From contig JACKHM010000001.1 of the NCBI GenBank assembly GCA_020638995.1, positions 372,001-436,000 on the forward strand: a DNA stretch of 64,000 nucleotides. The letters are read 5' to 3'. Below are positions 25,668 through 35,011 of the stretch, in pieces; position 1 is the first letter of the stretch, and each line of letters starts with the position of its first letter. The notes under the pieces were generated by a model, which was given only the letters and a program-made list of their open reading frames with translations, searched no databases and was not told the DNA's origin. The DNA comes from Planctomycetaceae bacterium. Lineage in GTDB: Bacteria > Planctomycetota > Planctomycetia > Pirellulales > Pirellulaceae. Position numbers and translations under genes: made by a program.

Positions 25668-26696
25668 ATGAAGAAATTACGCGTGATGGCTCTCATGGAT
25701 GAGGAGCTGGTTCCGCCAGACACGATCGAGGGATTGACAGACGAGGAGATTCTCAACTGGAAGACGGAGTTCGACGTCTGCCAAACACTTCGTGAGTTGG
25801 ATCACGACGTTTTGAAGTTGGGCGTGAGCAACGATACGGGCATCATCCGTGAAGCACTGCTCGACTGGGAGCCGAACATTACGTTTAATCTGCTCGAGGA
25901 GTTTCATGGTGTCGCGGTCTACGACCAACATGTCGCTTCGTACCTTGAGTTGATGAAACAGCCATACACGGGCTGCAACCCGCGTGGTCTGATGCTGGCG
26001 CACGACAAAGTGCTTTCCAAACAAATTCTGCAGTATCATCGCATCCCCACGCCGATGTTCGTGGTCTATCAACTCGGCAGCAAAATCCCTCCCCCGCCGA
26101 AGAAGATGACTTACCCGATGTTCGTCAAGTCAGCAACCGAGGATGCATCGTTCGGACTGAGCAAGAAATCGATTGTCCATGACGTCGAGGAACTTGTGGA
26201 ACGTGTCCAATTCATCTTCGAAGAGACCAAGTCGGACGCATTGGTTGAGGAGTACATCGTCGGTCGCGAGTTCTACGTCGGAGTTCTCGGCAACAATCGC
26301 ATCACGACGCTGCCGATTTGGGAGCTACTAATGACAAAGCTACCGAAAGGCGAACCGAACATCGCAACCGAACAGGTGAAGTGGGACTACGCGTATCAAA
26401 AAAAGTTGGGTGTTAAAACAGAAGCACCTACGGACTTGACCAAGGAAATGTCCACCAAAATCGTCCGACTCTGTAAGCGGATCTACAAGGCGCTGTTCAT
26501 GACAGGCTACGCTCGAATGGACCTGCGAGTCACCGAAGACGGGCGAGTGTACGTTCTGGAGGCCAACCCCAACCCCAACCTCTCTTATGGCGAAGACTTC
26601 GCCGAGTCGGCTCACGTCGCAGGGATAGAGTACGGAGAACTGATTCAGAGAATCCTAGCGCTTGGGCTAAATTACCGCCCGGCGTGGCGCGTGTGA
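25668..26696 (+). CDS. ATP-grasp ligase, D-alanine-D-alanine-ligase-like
   Basis: The 342-residue protein has the ATP-grasp order: an N-terminal domain, MFVKSATEDASFGLSKKS as the nucleotide-binding lysine region, LVEEYIVGREFYVGVLG, and RMDLRVTEDGRVYVLEANPN as the Mg-binding motif. Length is close to D-Ala-D-Ala ligases, but the N-terminal region (MALMDEELVPPDTIEGLTDE) is unusual. Peptide or amino-acid ligation is therefore the family-level call only. It is paired with the upstream metallopeptidase. Confidence 0.82.
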   Translation: MKKLRVMALMDEELVPPDTIEGLTDEEILNWKTEFDVCQTLRELDHDVLKLGVSNDTGIIREALLDWEPNITFNLLEEFHGVAVYDQHVASYLELMKQPYTGCNPRGLMLAHDKVLSKQILQYHRIPTPMFVVYQLGSKIPPPPKKMTYPMFVKSATEDASFGLSKKSIVHDVEELVERVQFIFEETKSDALVEEYIVGREFYVGVLGNNRITTLPIWELLMTKLPKGEPNIATEQVKWDYAYQKKLGVKTEAPTDLTKEMSTKIVRLCKRIYKALFMTGYARMDLRVTEDGRVYVLEANPNPNLSYGEDFAESAHVAGIEYGELIQRILALGLNYRPAWRV

Positions 26697-26891
26697 CTCC
26701 GGCACGCACTAACCCCGGGAAGCGATTGTAAATCGACCGGTTCTTTCATTACTTTGCGGTGCTCCTTCCTAATTTCACGCTCGACGGCAATCGCTCCGGC
26801 ACATTGGCCGTCACACTGGAAGTCATGGCATCGCTTGGGTAAACTGCGACCACTTTAAGCGTTGGCTATAACTCGCTCCACAAAGCTCGTC

Positions 26892-27122
26892 ATGAAATAC
26901 GTCGTATGGTTTCTCGTCTTGCTGTTGCTGGTGTTTCACCAGGATTATTGGCAATGGAACGACACAACTCTGGATTTTGGTTTCTTACCGAGAAACTTGA
27001 CTTATCACTCGGTGCTTTCGCTCGTGACGGCCGGAGTCTGGATGCTGGCTACAAAGTTCTGTTGGCCTGAAAGCCTGTCTTCTGGCGAGGCGTGTACGCC
27101 GCGAGAGGATACCACTGCATGA
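26892..27122 (+). CDS. DUF3311-type small membrane subunit
   Basis: The 76-residue protein has two hydrophobic helices (VVWFLVLLLLVF and VLSLVTAGVWMLA) and an ending KFCWPESL. DUF3311 proteins have this size and sit directly before sodium/solute symporter genes. Its TGA overlaps the ATG of the next gene (ATGA). The start could instead be TTG 26862. Confidence 0.72.
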   Translation: MKYVVWFLVLLLLVFHQDYWQWNDTTLDFGFLPRNLTYHSVLSLVTAGVWMLATKFCWPESLSSGEACTPREDTTA

Positions 27123-28669
27123 TCCAGTTGTTCGTCATCGTTGTCTACCTTTTGTTGCTCGTCGGACTGGGGCTATCGGCGAATCGACTGTTTCGTGGAA
27201 CGGCGAAGGACTACATGCTCGCTAGCCACTCGATTGGCCCCTTCCTGCTGCTGATGTCGTTGTTCGGAACGACAATGACAGCCTTTGCGCTGGTTGGCTC
27301 GACGGGCCGCGCGTATGTTATGGGTGCTGGAGTTTATGGTTTGTTGGCGTCGGCAAGCGGGATCGTACACTCGCTGTGCTTCTTCCTGATAGGCGTTCCA
27401 CTGTGGTCGCTGGGCCGTAAGCATGGTTACACGACGCAAATTCAGTTCTTTCGTGACCGCTTAGAGAGCAATTTGATCGGGTACCTGCTGTTTCCGATCT
27501 TGGTGTTCCTTGTCGTCGGCTATCTGATGGTCGGCGTGCTCGGAGGTGGTGCGGTTGTCCAAACGGTGACTGCGGGCACGTTCGACGGTACGGCTTGGCT
27601 CGCGAGCAGCGGATACGGCGTCCCGTCCTGGCTTGCATCGGGAGTCATCTGCGTTGTCGTGCTGACTTACGTGTTCTACGGCGGAATGCGGGGAACAGCC
27701 TGGGCGAACACTTTTCAGACCAGTGTGTTTATGGTTCTGGGTGTAGTAACTTTTTTCATCATCGCCAAGGCGATTGGCGGTACGGACAATCTGTTCGAGA
27801 ATCTCGTGATCGCCTCGAAACAAGTCCCAGAGATTCAGCTTGCTCGCCAAAAGATTCCAAAGCCGGTCTTCTTTTCGTTCTTGCTCATCCCTTTGTCCGT
27901 GGGGATGTTTCCGCATATCTTCCAGCACTGGTTGACCGCTCGCAGCGCGGATGCCTTCAAACTGCCGATCATCCTGCACCCGATCTTCATCATGATCGTG
28001 TGGGCACCATGCGTGCTGCTCGGCATTTGGGCGAGCGGACCAGACTCGGGTATTCCCCAAGGCACCGACGAAAACGCCGTACTCGGGATGCTGGTCCAGA
28101 CACACGCCGGACCGATTCTCGGCGGCCTACTCACAGCCGGCATCTTGGCGGCGATTATGTCTTCGCTGGACAGCCAATTCCTGTGCGTCGGCACAATGTT
28201 TACGGAGGATATCTTGTTGCACGATCGAACCGGCGAACGACTTAACGAACAGCAAGTCGTTCGAGCTGCAAGATGCTTTATCATCGCCGTCGTGGGTTTG
28301 ACGTATCTGCTGAGTCTCGTGCTGCCGCGCGCTGTATTCGATCTTGGGCTCTGGTCGTTTACGGGGTTTACCGGCCTGTTTCCGCTGGTCTTTGCCGCAA
28401 TCTACTGGCGACGGCTGACGGCGGCAGGAGCGATCGGTAGTGTATTGACTGTCCTCGTGACGTGGTCAATCCTCTTCTGGCGGTCCGGCTTCGGATCGAA
28501 TCCACGCTATAGCTTTCCTGAAGCTCCCGTCGAATTGGGCATCCTGACGCTACCCTCGCTCCATCCGGTCGTCGGCGTTTTTGTGGCCTCAGCCGTCGCA
28601 GTCGTTGTATTTTCCCTACTCACACGCCCTCCTAGCGAGAAAACACTTGCAAAATTCTTTCGCTGTTGA
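27119..28669 (+). CDS. Sodium:solute symporter (SSS family)
   Basis: The 516-residue membrane protein has about 13 predicted helices. SSS features include RGTAKDYMLASHSIGPF near the start, SLFGTTMTAFALVGSTGRAY, FYGGMRGTAWANTFQTSVF, and AGILAAIMSSLDSQFLCVGT in the core. ATG 27119 overlaps the DUF3311 stop, so the two are coupled. It should couple Na+ entry to uptake of a small organic solute. The solute cannot be read from sequence. Confidence 0.9.
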   Translation: MIQLFVIVVYLLLLVGLGLSANRLFRGTAKDYMLASHSIGPFLLLMSLFGTTMTAFALVGSTGRAYVMGAGVYGLLASASGIVHSLCFFLIGVPLWSLGRKHGYTTQIQFFRDRLESNLIGYLLFPILVFLVVGYLMVGVLGGGAVVQTVTAGTFDGTAWLASSGYGVPSWLASGVICVVVLTYVFYGGMRGTAWANTFQTSVFMVLGVVTFFIIAKAIGGTDNLFENLVIASKQVPEIQLARQKIPKPVFFSFLLIPLSVGMFPHIFQHWLTARSADAFKLPIILHPIFIMIVWAPCVLLGIWASGPDSGIPQGTDENAVLGMLVQTHAGPILGGLLTAGILAAIMSSLDSQFLCVGTMFTEDILLHDRTGERLNEQQVVRAARCFIIAVVGLTYLLSLVLPRAVFDLGLWSFTGFTGLFPLVFAAIYWRRLTAAGAIGSVLTVLVTWSILFWRSGFGSNPRYSFPEAPVELGILTLPSLHPVVGVFVASAVAVVVFSLLTRPPSEKTLAKFFRC

Positions 28670-28776
28670 ACTCGTCCCAGTGATCTTGCGAACGGCATCG
28701 ATTTGTTTAGAATCGGAGATTCGTATTTCCTAGACAGTCTCCAGTTTATTAGTTGTCGGTAAGAAAAAGCAGAATT

Positions 28777-29040
28777 ATGGCATTCGCTCAAAAGCCTCGA
28801 CGAAAGAAGAAAGTTACCACTCGGGCAAAGAAAAAGGACCCATTGTTCGTTGATGGCTCCCGCCCACGTCCGATGTATGTCGATTACAAGGACGTCGAGC
28901 TTTTAAAGAAACTAGTCAACCGGCATGGTAAAATCGTGGGTCGCCGCAAGACAGGCTGTACCGCGGTCAGCCAACATGCGGTGTCCTTGGCCATCAAGCG
29001 AGCACGCTTTATGGGCCTTCTGTCCTACACGGGTGACTAA
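28777..29040 (+). CDS. rpsR: 30S ribosomal protein S18
   Basis: The 87-residue protein contains the S18 core: DYKDVELLKKLVNRHGKIV, GRRKTGCTAVSQHAVSLAIK and RARFMGLLSY. The N-terminus is Lys/Arg-rich (FAQKPRRKKKVTTRAKKKD). S18 binds 16S rRNA and S6 on the 30S platform. The usual partners rpsF and rplI are absent, so the gene stands alone here. A strong intrinsic terminator follows at 29067-29093. Confidence 0.93.
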   Translation: MAFAQKPRRKKKVTTRAKKKDPLFVDGSRPRPMYVDYKDVELLKKLVNRHGKIVGRRKTGCTAVSQHAVSLAIKRARFMGLLSYTGD

Positions 29041-29066
29041 CCGCGAATTGACGGTGAGAGAACAAG

Positions 29067-29093
29067 AGCCTGCCACGTGCAGGCTTTGTTTTT
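29067..29093 (+). terminator. Intrinsic terminator after rpsR
   Basis: AGCCTGC pairs with GCAGGCT over a 5-nt loop and is followed by TTGTTTTT. It lies 26 bp after the rpsR stop and 27 bp before the next start codon. Confidence 0.85.
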
Positions 29094-29119
29094 GCGCAGA
29101 TGGATCGAGAAAAGACATC

Positions 29120-29560
29120 ATGCCCGAAGAGTTCCACTATCACCGCCGGGTCGAGTTTTGCGAGACAGATGCTGCCGGTATCGCTCACTTCTCGGCTTAC
29201 TTCCAATATATGGAACAGGCCGAACATGCCTTCCTTCGTCACCTCGGTACAAGCGTACACACGCAAGACGACTCAGGGGCAATCAGCTGGCCTCGCGTAA
29301 GTGCGAGTTGCGACTACACCGGACCAGTACGATTCGAGGACGTCCTCGATGTCTGTGTGCGGATCGAGCGACTCGGTACGAAAAGCATCACTTACAGCTT
29401 CGACTTTAGCTTGCACGAGATTAGAGTTGCAACAGGCAAGCTGACTGCTGTCTGTTGCCGAATCAAACGAGACGCGCCACCCACATCAATGCCGATCCCT
29501 GACTGGCTCGTCAAACTCTTGCGACCATTTGAAAATACGCCCGATGACCAAAGCGCGTGA
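29120..29560 (+). CDS. YbgC-like hotdog acyl-CoA thioesterase
   Basis: The 146-residue hotdog protein has RVEFCETDAAGIAHFSAYFQ near the N-terminus, where the Asp (in TDAAG) and His match the 4-hydroxybenzoyl-CoA thioesterase/YbgC active-site region. SCDYTGPVRFEDVLDV and IKRDAPPTSMPIPDWL follow. It should hydrolyse acyl- or aryl-CoA thioesters in the cytoplasm; the substrate is unknown. ATG 29120 gives the normal family length. Confidence 0.82.
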   Translation: MPEEFHYHRRVEFCETDAAGIAHFSAYFQYMEQAEHAFLRHLGTSVHTQDDSGAISWPRVSASCDYTGPVRFEDVLDVCVRIERLGTKSITYSFDFSLHEIRVATGKLTAVCCRIKRDAPPTSMPIPDWLVKLLRPFENTPDDQSA

Positions 29561-29652
29561 CTCATCGTACGAGCCGCGCATTGCGGATGCTGATCGCTCC
29601 AAGTACGCTGCTCTAGGCACGAACCGACGCAACGTCCAGCCTGAAATTGCTC

Positions 29653-30570
29653 ATGCCTGCCTATCTCGAAGAACTGACCGTCCGAATCGGAACCGGACTC
29701 GGTAAACTTTCCGAAGATTTGCGCGATCGGCACGCGAGTTACCTAAAGCGGGCGCAACAAATTGACGGAGGATTCGCAGGACGTGAGGGTGGAAGCGATC
29801 TGTACTACACCGGCTTTGCATTGCGGTCGTTAGCAGTTTTGGGCGAATTGACGGGCCCACTCGCAGAACGATCGGCGGATTTCCTACGCAGCAAGTTGTC
29901 CGGTCAGGAAACGATCATCGATTTTTTGTCATTGGTTTACGGTGCGATGTTGCTCGATGCTTCAGCTGGTATTGATGTATTCGCCACTGCATCGCCAAAC
30001 TGGCGCGACGCGGTCGCGGATGCGTTAGAGAAACTGCGTCGCGATGACGGTGGTTACGCTAAAGCCGAACAAGGCGCAGCCAGCAGCACTTATCACACAT
30101 TTCTTGTGCTGTTATGCCGCGAGTTGATCGACCGCCCATTGCCTCAACCGGAGCGAGTGGTCGAGTTCATCATGTCACAGCGGGCCGAAGACGGTGGATT
30201 CCGCGAGATTCGCGCGAGTAAGCGAGCTGGCACGAATCCGACCGCTGCCGCGATTGCCACTTTGCGGATTCTTGGTGCGTTGGACAGTGAGATTCGCGAG
30301 CATACGCTCGATTTCCTAGTGGATATGCAAACGGACGAAGGTGGTTTACGAGCGAACACTCGAATCCCAATTGCGGACCTGTTGAGTACCTTTACGGGAA
30401 GCCTTACGCTAATTGACTTAGACGGGCTCGACGAAATTGATGTGGCCGCGGCGCGACGCTTTGCGGAAGGGCTTCAGCTCGATACTGGAGGCTTCCACGG
30501 TGCGTCGTGGGATGCCGCCGATGACGTAGAGTACACGTTCTACGGAATTGGCTGTCTCGCGATTCTGTAG
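29653..30570 (+). CDS. Prenyltransferase/squalene-oxidase-repeat protein
   Basis: The 305-residue alpha-alpha-toroid protein has repeats of DGGF type: QIDGGFAGREGGSDLYYTGF, RRDDGGYAKAEQGAASS, RAEDGGFREIRASKRAG, QTDEGGLRAN and DTGGFHGASWDAADDVEYTF. The His/Asp arrangement resembles beta subunits of protein prenyltransferases, but bacterial homologues are not known to prenylate proteins. The start is ATG 29653; TTG 29647 is an alternative. It ends about 100 bp before the ABC genes. Function is unknown. Confidence 0.72.
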   Translation: MPAYLEELTVRIGTGLGKLSEDLRDRHASYLKRAQQIDGGFAGREGGSDLYYTGFALRSLAVLGELTGPLAERSADFLRSKLSGQETIIDFLSLVYGAMLLDASAGIDVFATASPNWRDAVADALEKLRRDDGGYAKAEQGAASSTYHTFLVLLCRELIDRPLPQPERVVEFIMSQRAEDGGFREIRASKRAGTNPTAAAIATLRILGALDSEIREHTLDFLVDMQTDEGGLRANTRIPIADLLSTFTGSLTLIDLDGLDEIDVAAARRFAEGLQLDTGGFHGASWDAADDVEYTFYGIGCLAIL

Positions 30571-30672
30571 CCATGACGGTCTACCGTGATGAGCCTGTTG
30601 GAGGAACATTTGTTGATGGACGTGCGATTTCAGCTTCAACATCTCTAGGAAAGACACATTGCGCGGGACGTG

Positions 30673-31386
30673 ATGGTCAGTTTGGAGAACATCGTGCCTG
30701 ATTTGATTGTCGATCTCGTCGCCAAACAGTACCCAACGCGAGGTGAGCCGCTTGTTGTATTGCGCGGCGTGTCGTTCGAGTTGTCGGCCGGCGAAAACAT
30801 CGCGATCCTCGGACCAAGCGGTTGCGGCAAGAGCACGTTGCTGAATTTGATCGGAACACTCGACGAGCCGACCTCGGGCACGATTACCTTGAAGGGAGAA
30901 AATCCGTTTGCTTTGACCGAGCCACAACTGGCACACTTCCGTAACAGGAATATCGGCTTTGTCTTCCAAGACCATCATTTGCTGCCGCAACTGTCTGTGT
31001 TGGAAAATGTTTTAGTGCCAACCTTGGCCGAGGGCAGCCCGAACGACGAGCAACTCAAGCGAGCTCGTGACTTAATCGACCGTGTGGGACTAGCAGAACG
31101 TATCGAGCATCGCCCGGCGGAACTTTCAGGCGGTGAACGCCAGCGTGTCGCCGCGGCTCGTGCGCTAGTAAACAACCCGATCCTGCTGCTCGCCGACGAG
31201 CCCACCGGCAGCCTTGACCGCGCGAACGCTAAAGCAATGGGCGATCTGTTGCTTGAACTCCAGAGACAAGAGCATACGATGCTGATCGTTGTCACCCACA
31301 GTTTGGAACTCGCCGGGCAGATGTCGCGACAGCTTGAGCTTGACGATGGACAATTGTCAGAGCCAACGTCGAATATCCAACATTGA
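30673..31386 (+). CDS. ABC transporter ATP-binding protein, LolD/MacB type
   Basis: The 237-residue ATPase has Walker A GPSGCGKST (47-55), a Q-loop in FVFQDHHLLPQLSVLENV, signature LSGGERQRVAAARAL, Walker B ILLLADEPTGSLD and an H-loop (VVTHS). The LLPQLSVLENV stretch is typical of LolD/MacB/FtsE-like exporters. The FtsX-type permease gene starts 13 bp downstream, so both form one export or extraction machine at the inner membrane. Confidence 0.9.
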   Translation: MVSLENIVPDLIVDLVAKQYPTRGEPLVVLRGVSFELSAGENIAILGPSGCGKSTLLNLIGTLDEPTSGTITLKGENPFALTEPQLAHFRNRNIGFVFQDHHLLPQLSVLENVLVPTLAEGSPNDEQLKRARDLIDRVGLAERIEHRPAELSGGERQRVAAARALVNNPILLLADEPTGSLDRANAKAMGDLLLELQRQEHTMLIVVTHSLELAGQMSRQLELDDGQLSEPTSNIQH

Positions 31387-31399
31387 ACATCTAACGTCG

Positions 31400-34300
31400 A
31401 TGCGAAACATGTCATTCTGGCGCCTCGTTATACAGAGTTTGACCTATTACTGGCGGATTAATCTCGCCGTGGCATTCGGCGTAGCCGCGGCAACATCTGT
31501 GTTGACGGGGGCCTTACTGGTAGGCGACTCCGTGAAAGGAAGCCTGCGTCACCTGACGCTGGAGCGGCTTGGCGATATCGATGAAATACTTGTGACGGAC
31601 CGCTTCTTTCGCACGGAGCTCGCAACCGAGCTCGCCGCGGAAGAGCAGTTCAAACGCTACTACGATCTCGCCGCGCCCGTGATTCTGTTTCCATCGACGA
31701 CGATTGAGCTACAGCACGCAGATCAGACGGGACGTTCATCCAACGTGTTGATCGTCGGGTGTGACTCGAGATTTTGGGATCTGTCAGACGACGTTCGACC
31801 TCGCAAACTTCCAGGTGAAGATGAAATTGTATTGAATCAAGCATTGGCGAGTGACCTTCACGCTGAGATTTCCTCACAGGTTGTCGCTCGACTGCCAAAG
31901 GGAAATCAAGTTCCTGCGGACAGTCCATTGGCAGACAAGTCCGATCGCATTCGGAGCCTGCCGGGGCTTACTGTTGTCGATGTGATTCCGGCGCGAGGAC
32001 TAGGGCGATTCAGTCTGCGGCCAAGCCAATCAGTACCACTTGTCGCATTCGTCTCGATGAAGACACTCCAGGAGGCTCTCGACCAGGGGGGCAAAGTCAA
32101 CTCGCTGCTGGCGTCGCTCAATCCAGGCATCTCGCCGACGTCTCGCGAAGCGGCAACGGCGAGCGACGCGTTAAAACTCGCCTTGAGACCTTCGTTCGAG
32201 GACTATGGCCTTTCGATCAAACGCGTCACGCGAGTTTTCAACGATACTACTTCCGCATCCGAGACAATCTATGACTACTTCAGTATCACTTCGGATCGAA
32301 TGATTCTTTCGCCCGAGGCGGAATCCATCGCATCAGCAGCATTCGCGAAGATGGGTGGACAAGGCGTGATGACTTATCTCGCAACCAAGATGCAAAAATG
32401 GGACGAAAGCAGCAACGCGGCAGCTGACGAAAGCCGAGGACCGATCGCGTACTCGATGATCAGCGGCATCGACCTGAAAGATTCATTTCGTCTGCTCGAT
32501 GTTGAAGGTCGACCGATCGACACATTGCGGGAGAACGAGATCATTTTGAACAGTTGGGCCGCGGATGACCAGCAAGCTAAGCCAGGTGACACGATCCGCG
32601 TAGCCTACTTCGAAGCCGAAACGACGCACGGCGATGCCGTTGAAACTCATGCCGACTTCATTTTAAAGGCGATCACTCCGATCACCGAGCCATTCAGCTC
32701 CTATCGGCGCGGACGTGAAGCTCAATATCGCAAGCGGCCAACATTAGCCAACGATCCTGATTTGACGCCCGAGGTTGAGGGCGTGACGGATCAGGAAACA
32801 ATCGACGATTGGGATGCGCCCTTTCCGTTCGACTACAAGCTAGTTCGTGGCCAAGACGACAATTACTGGGAGAACCATCGCACGACGCCCAAGGCCTTCG
32901 TGTCGCTTGAAACGGGCGGACGTTTGTGGGGAAGTCGCTTCGGTCGCTTGACGTCGATTCGCATCCCTGCCCGGGAGGGCGTAACCACCAACTCCATTCA
33001 GCAAGCATTTCTGGCCGAACTGGCAAAAGAAAACGAGTCGCTTGGCATGGATTTTATTCCGGTCAAGCGTCAGCAATTGGCAGCTTCCTCGGGCACCACA
33101 CCTTTTGACGGCCTGTTCCTAGGTTTAAGCTTCTTCATCATCGCAGCCGCGCTGTTGTTGGTGGCTCTTCTGTTCCGTCTGGGAGTAGAACAACGCGCGA
33201 GGGAAATCGGAGCATTGCTGGCGGTCGGTCTTCGCCGCAGTCGCACCAGTCGGCTGTTCGTTGCCGAAGGGGCCTTGGTCGCGATCAATGGCGGTTTAGC
33301 CGGCATCGCAATCGGCGTCGGTTACGCCTGGCTGATGCTGACCGGGTTACGGACTTGGTGGGTCGGAGCCATCACGACACCGTTTCTGGAGTTTTACTGG
33401 ACCCCCAAGAGCTTAGTGCTGGGATACGTCCTGGGCGTCGTTGTATCCGTGCTCACCATCGCATGGAGCATTCGGCAGACTCGCAAAGTGTCGACCTGCC
33501 GCCTACTTGCCGGGCAAACGAGCGATGCCCACCAAGTGGCATACAAGCCTCAAACCAGGCTCTCGCTTGCCGCACTGCTAAGTATCCTCGTTGCCTTTGT
33601 TTTAGCCGCCGCGGCGGCACAACTGGGCGGAATGGCTCAGGCCGGTGCATTCCTCGGCGCGGGGTTCTTGATGCTGACTGGGCTTCTGCTGCTCGTTTGG
33701 GTGCGACTGAAACGCGGCGGGCGACGCGAACTGAAGCCCTTCACGGGCGGCTGGGCTTTGACCAAGTTGGCGTTTCGTAACGCCGGACGAAATCCAGGAC
33801 GGAGTGCCTCAACGATTGGGCTGATGGCGACGGCGAGCTTTCTTATCGTGGGTCTGAGTTCATTTCGACTTGCGCCGTCTACCGAAGGTGCCGGCGGATT
33901 CGACTTAGTGGCCCAGAGTTCTGAGCCGGTGTTTGTCGATCTTAACCGTGATGAGGGCAGAGAAGAAATACTTGCCGACAAGCAACACCTGCTCGATGGC
34001 GGTCTAGTCTTTGGCCTGCGGTTCAGGGAGGGCGATGACGCCAGTTGCAACAACCTCTATCGATCGACACAGCCACGCGTCATGGGCATAACCGCCGCCT
34101 TCGTGAATCACTTCGATACAGCGACCGAAGCGAAGTTTCGGTGGATGAAATCGGAGGCGACGACGGATGCGGACAAGTTGAATCCTTGGCGACTGCTTGC
34201 ATCAACCAACGAGACTCCGGACGCCTCGATTCCGGTTGTGATCGACATGAATACGGCGATGTACAGCTTAAAACCGCCGGCGAATGTTGGCACGGATCTG

Positions 34301-34954
34301 GAACTGACCTACGACGAGCGGACCATTCGATTTCACGTCGTTGGATTGCTAGAGAACAGCGTCTTGCAAGGAAGCTTGTTGATCGGAGAGACAAACTTCG
34401 AGCGAGTGTTCCCGAACGTATCCGGCTATCGCTATTTCCTAATTCAAAGCCCGCCCGGGAAGAGCCAACAGGTTTCCGAGTTGCTGGAAGAGCGACTGAG
34501 CGATCAAGGCTTCGACGCCGTGCAAGCAAGCCAGGTGTTAGAACAATTGTTTGCCGTTCAGAATACTTACTTGAGTACCTTTCAGAGTCTCGGAGCCCTG
34601 GGTCTGCTGCTCGGTACATTCGGACTCGCGGCCGTACAGATGCGTAACGTCTTGGAGCGCCGCGGCGAACTGGCGTTGCTTCGCGCGACCGGCTTCTGCG
34701 AAAAGCGACTTGCAAAGATGGTTCTACTGGAAAACGTGCTGCTGCTGTTCGGCGGACTTGCGACGGGAACGACCGCAGCGTTGCTGGCGGTCTTGCCACA
34801 TAAGCTAACGGGCAACGCGTCGATACCCAGCGATTTACTGCGTGATCTCGCCTTGATGCTGCTGGCCGTGTTAGTTGTCGGCATCGTATCGAGCTTACTG
34901 TCCGTTCGTGCGAGCTTAAGGGTTCCGGTGCTTTCGGCGTTGCGAGGGGAATAG
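31400..34954 (+). CDS. Large two-module FtsX/MacB-type ABC permease
   Basis: The 1,184-residue permease has an N-terminal helix (LAVAFGVAAATSVLTGALLV), a long first periplasmic region to about residue 560, and a first FtsX helix group at about 567-700. Further helices lie near 720-790, a second periplasmic region at about 800-1050, and a final FtsX group ends with VRASLRVPVLSALRGE. RAREIGALLAVGLRRSRTSRLF and RRGELALLRATGFCEKRL are the cytoplasmic loops that usually contact the ATPase. The single chain replaces two permease subunits. It probably handles lipids, lipoproteins or peptides; the substrate is unknown. ATG 31400 is preferred over an in-frame start inside the ATPase gene. Confidence 0.85.
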   Translation: MRNMSFWRLVIQSLTYYWRINLAVAFGVAAATSVLTGALLVGDSVKGSLRHLTLERLGDIDEILVTDRFFRTELATELAAEEQFKRYYDLAAPVILFPSTTIELQHADQTGRSSNVLIVGCDSRFWDLSDDVRPRKLPGEDEIVLNQALASDLHAEISSQVVARLPKGNQVPADSPLADKSDRIRSLPGLTVVDVIPARGLGRFSLRPSQSVPLVAFVSMKTLQEALDQGGKVNSLLASLNPGISPTSREAATASDALKLALRPSFEDYGLSIKRVTRVFNDTTSASETIYDYFSITSDRMILSPEAESIASAAFAKMGGQGVMTYLATKMQKWDESSNAAADESRGPIAYSMISGIDLKDSFRLLDVEGRPIDTLRENEIILNSWAADDQQAKPGDTIRVAYFEAETTHGDAVETHADFILKAITPITEPFSSYRRGREAQYRKRPTLANDPDLTPEVEGVTDQETIDDWDAPFPFDYKLVRGQDDNYWENHRTTPKAFVSLETGGRLWGSRFGRLTSIRIPAREGVTTNSIQQAFLAELAKENESLGMDFIPVKRQQLAASSGTTPFDGLFLGLSFFIIAAALLLVALLFRLGVEQRAREIGALLAVGLRRSRTSRLFVAEGALVAINGGLAGIAIGVGYAWLMLTGLRTWWVGAITTPFLEFYWTPKSLVLGYVLGVVVSVLTIAWSIRQTRKVSTCRLLAGQTSDAHQVAYKPQTRLSLAALLSILVAFVLAAAAAQLGGMAQAGAFLGAGFLMLTGLLLLVWVRLKRGGRRELKPFTGGWALTKLAFRNAGRNPGRSASTIGLMATASFLIVGLSSFRLAPSTEGAGGFDLVAQSSEPVFVDLNRDEGREEILADKQHLLDGGLVFGLRFREGDDASCNNLYRSTQPRVMGITAAFVNHFDTATEAKFRWMKSEATTDADKLNPWRLLASTNETPDASIPVVIDMNTAMYSLKPPANVGTDLELTYDERTIRFHVVGLLENSVLQGSLLIGETNFERVFPNVSGYRYFLIQSPPGKSQQVSELLEERLSDQGFDAVQASQVLEQLFAVQNTYLSTFQSLGALGLLLGTFGLAAVQMRNVLERRGELALLRATGFCEKRLAKMVLLENVLLLFGGLATGTTAALLAVLPHKLTGNASIPSDLLRDLALMLLAVLVVGIVSSLLSVRASLRVPVLSALRGE

Positions 34955-35011
34955 GTAACCACGGAGGACACAGCGATCACAGATGTCAATCACAAAGGAA
35001 CCTTTTCAATC

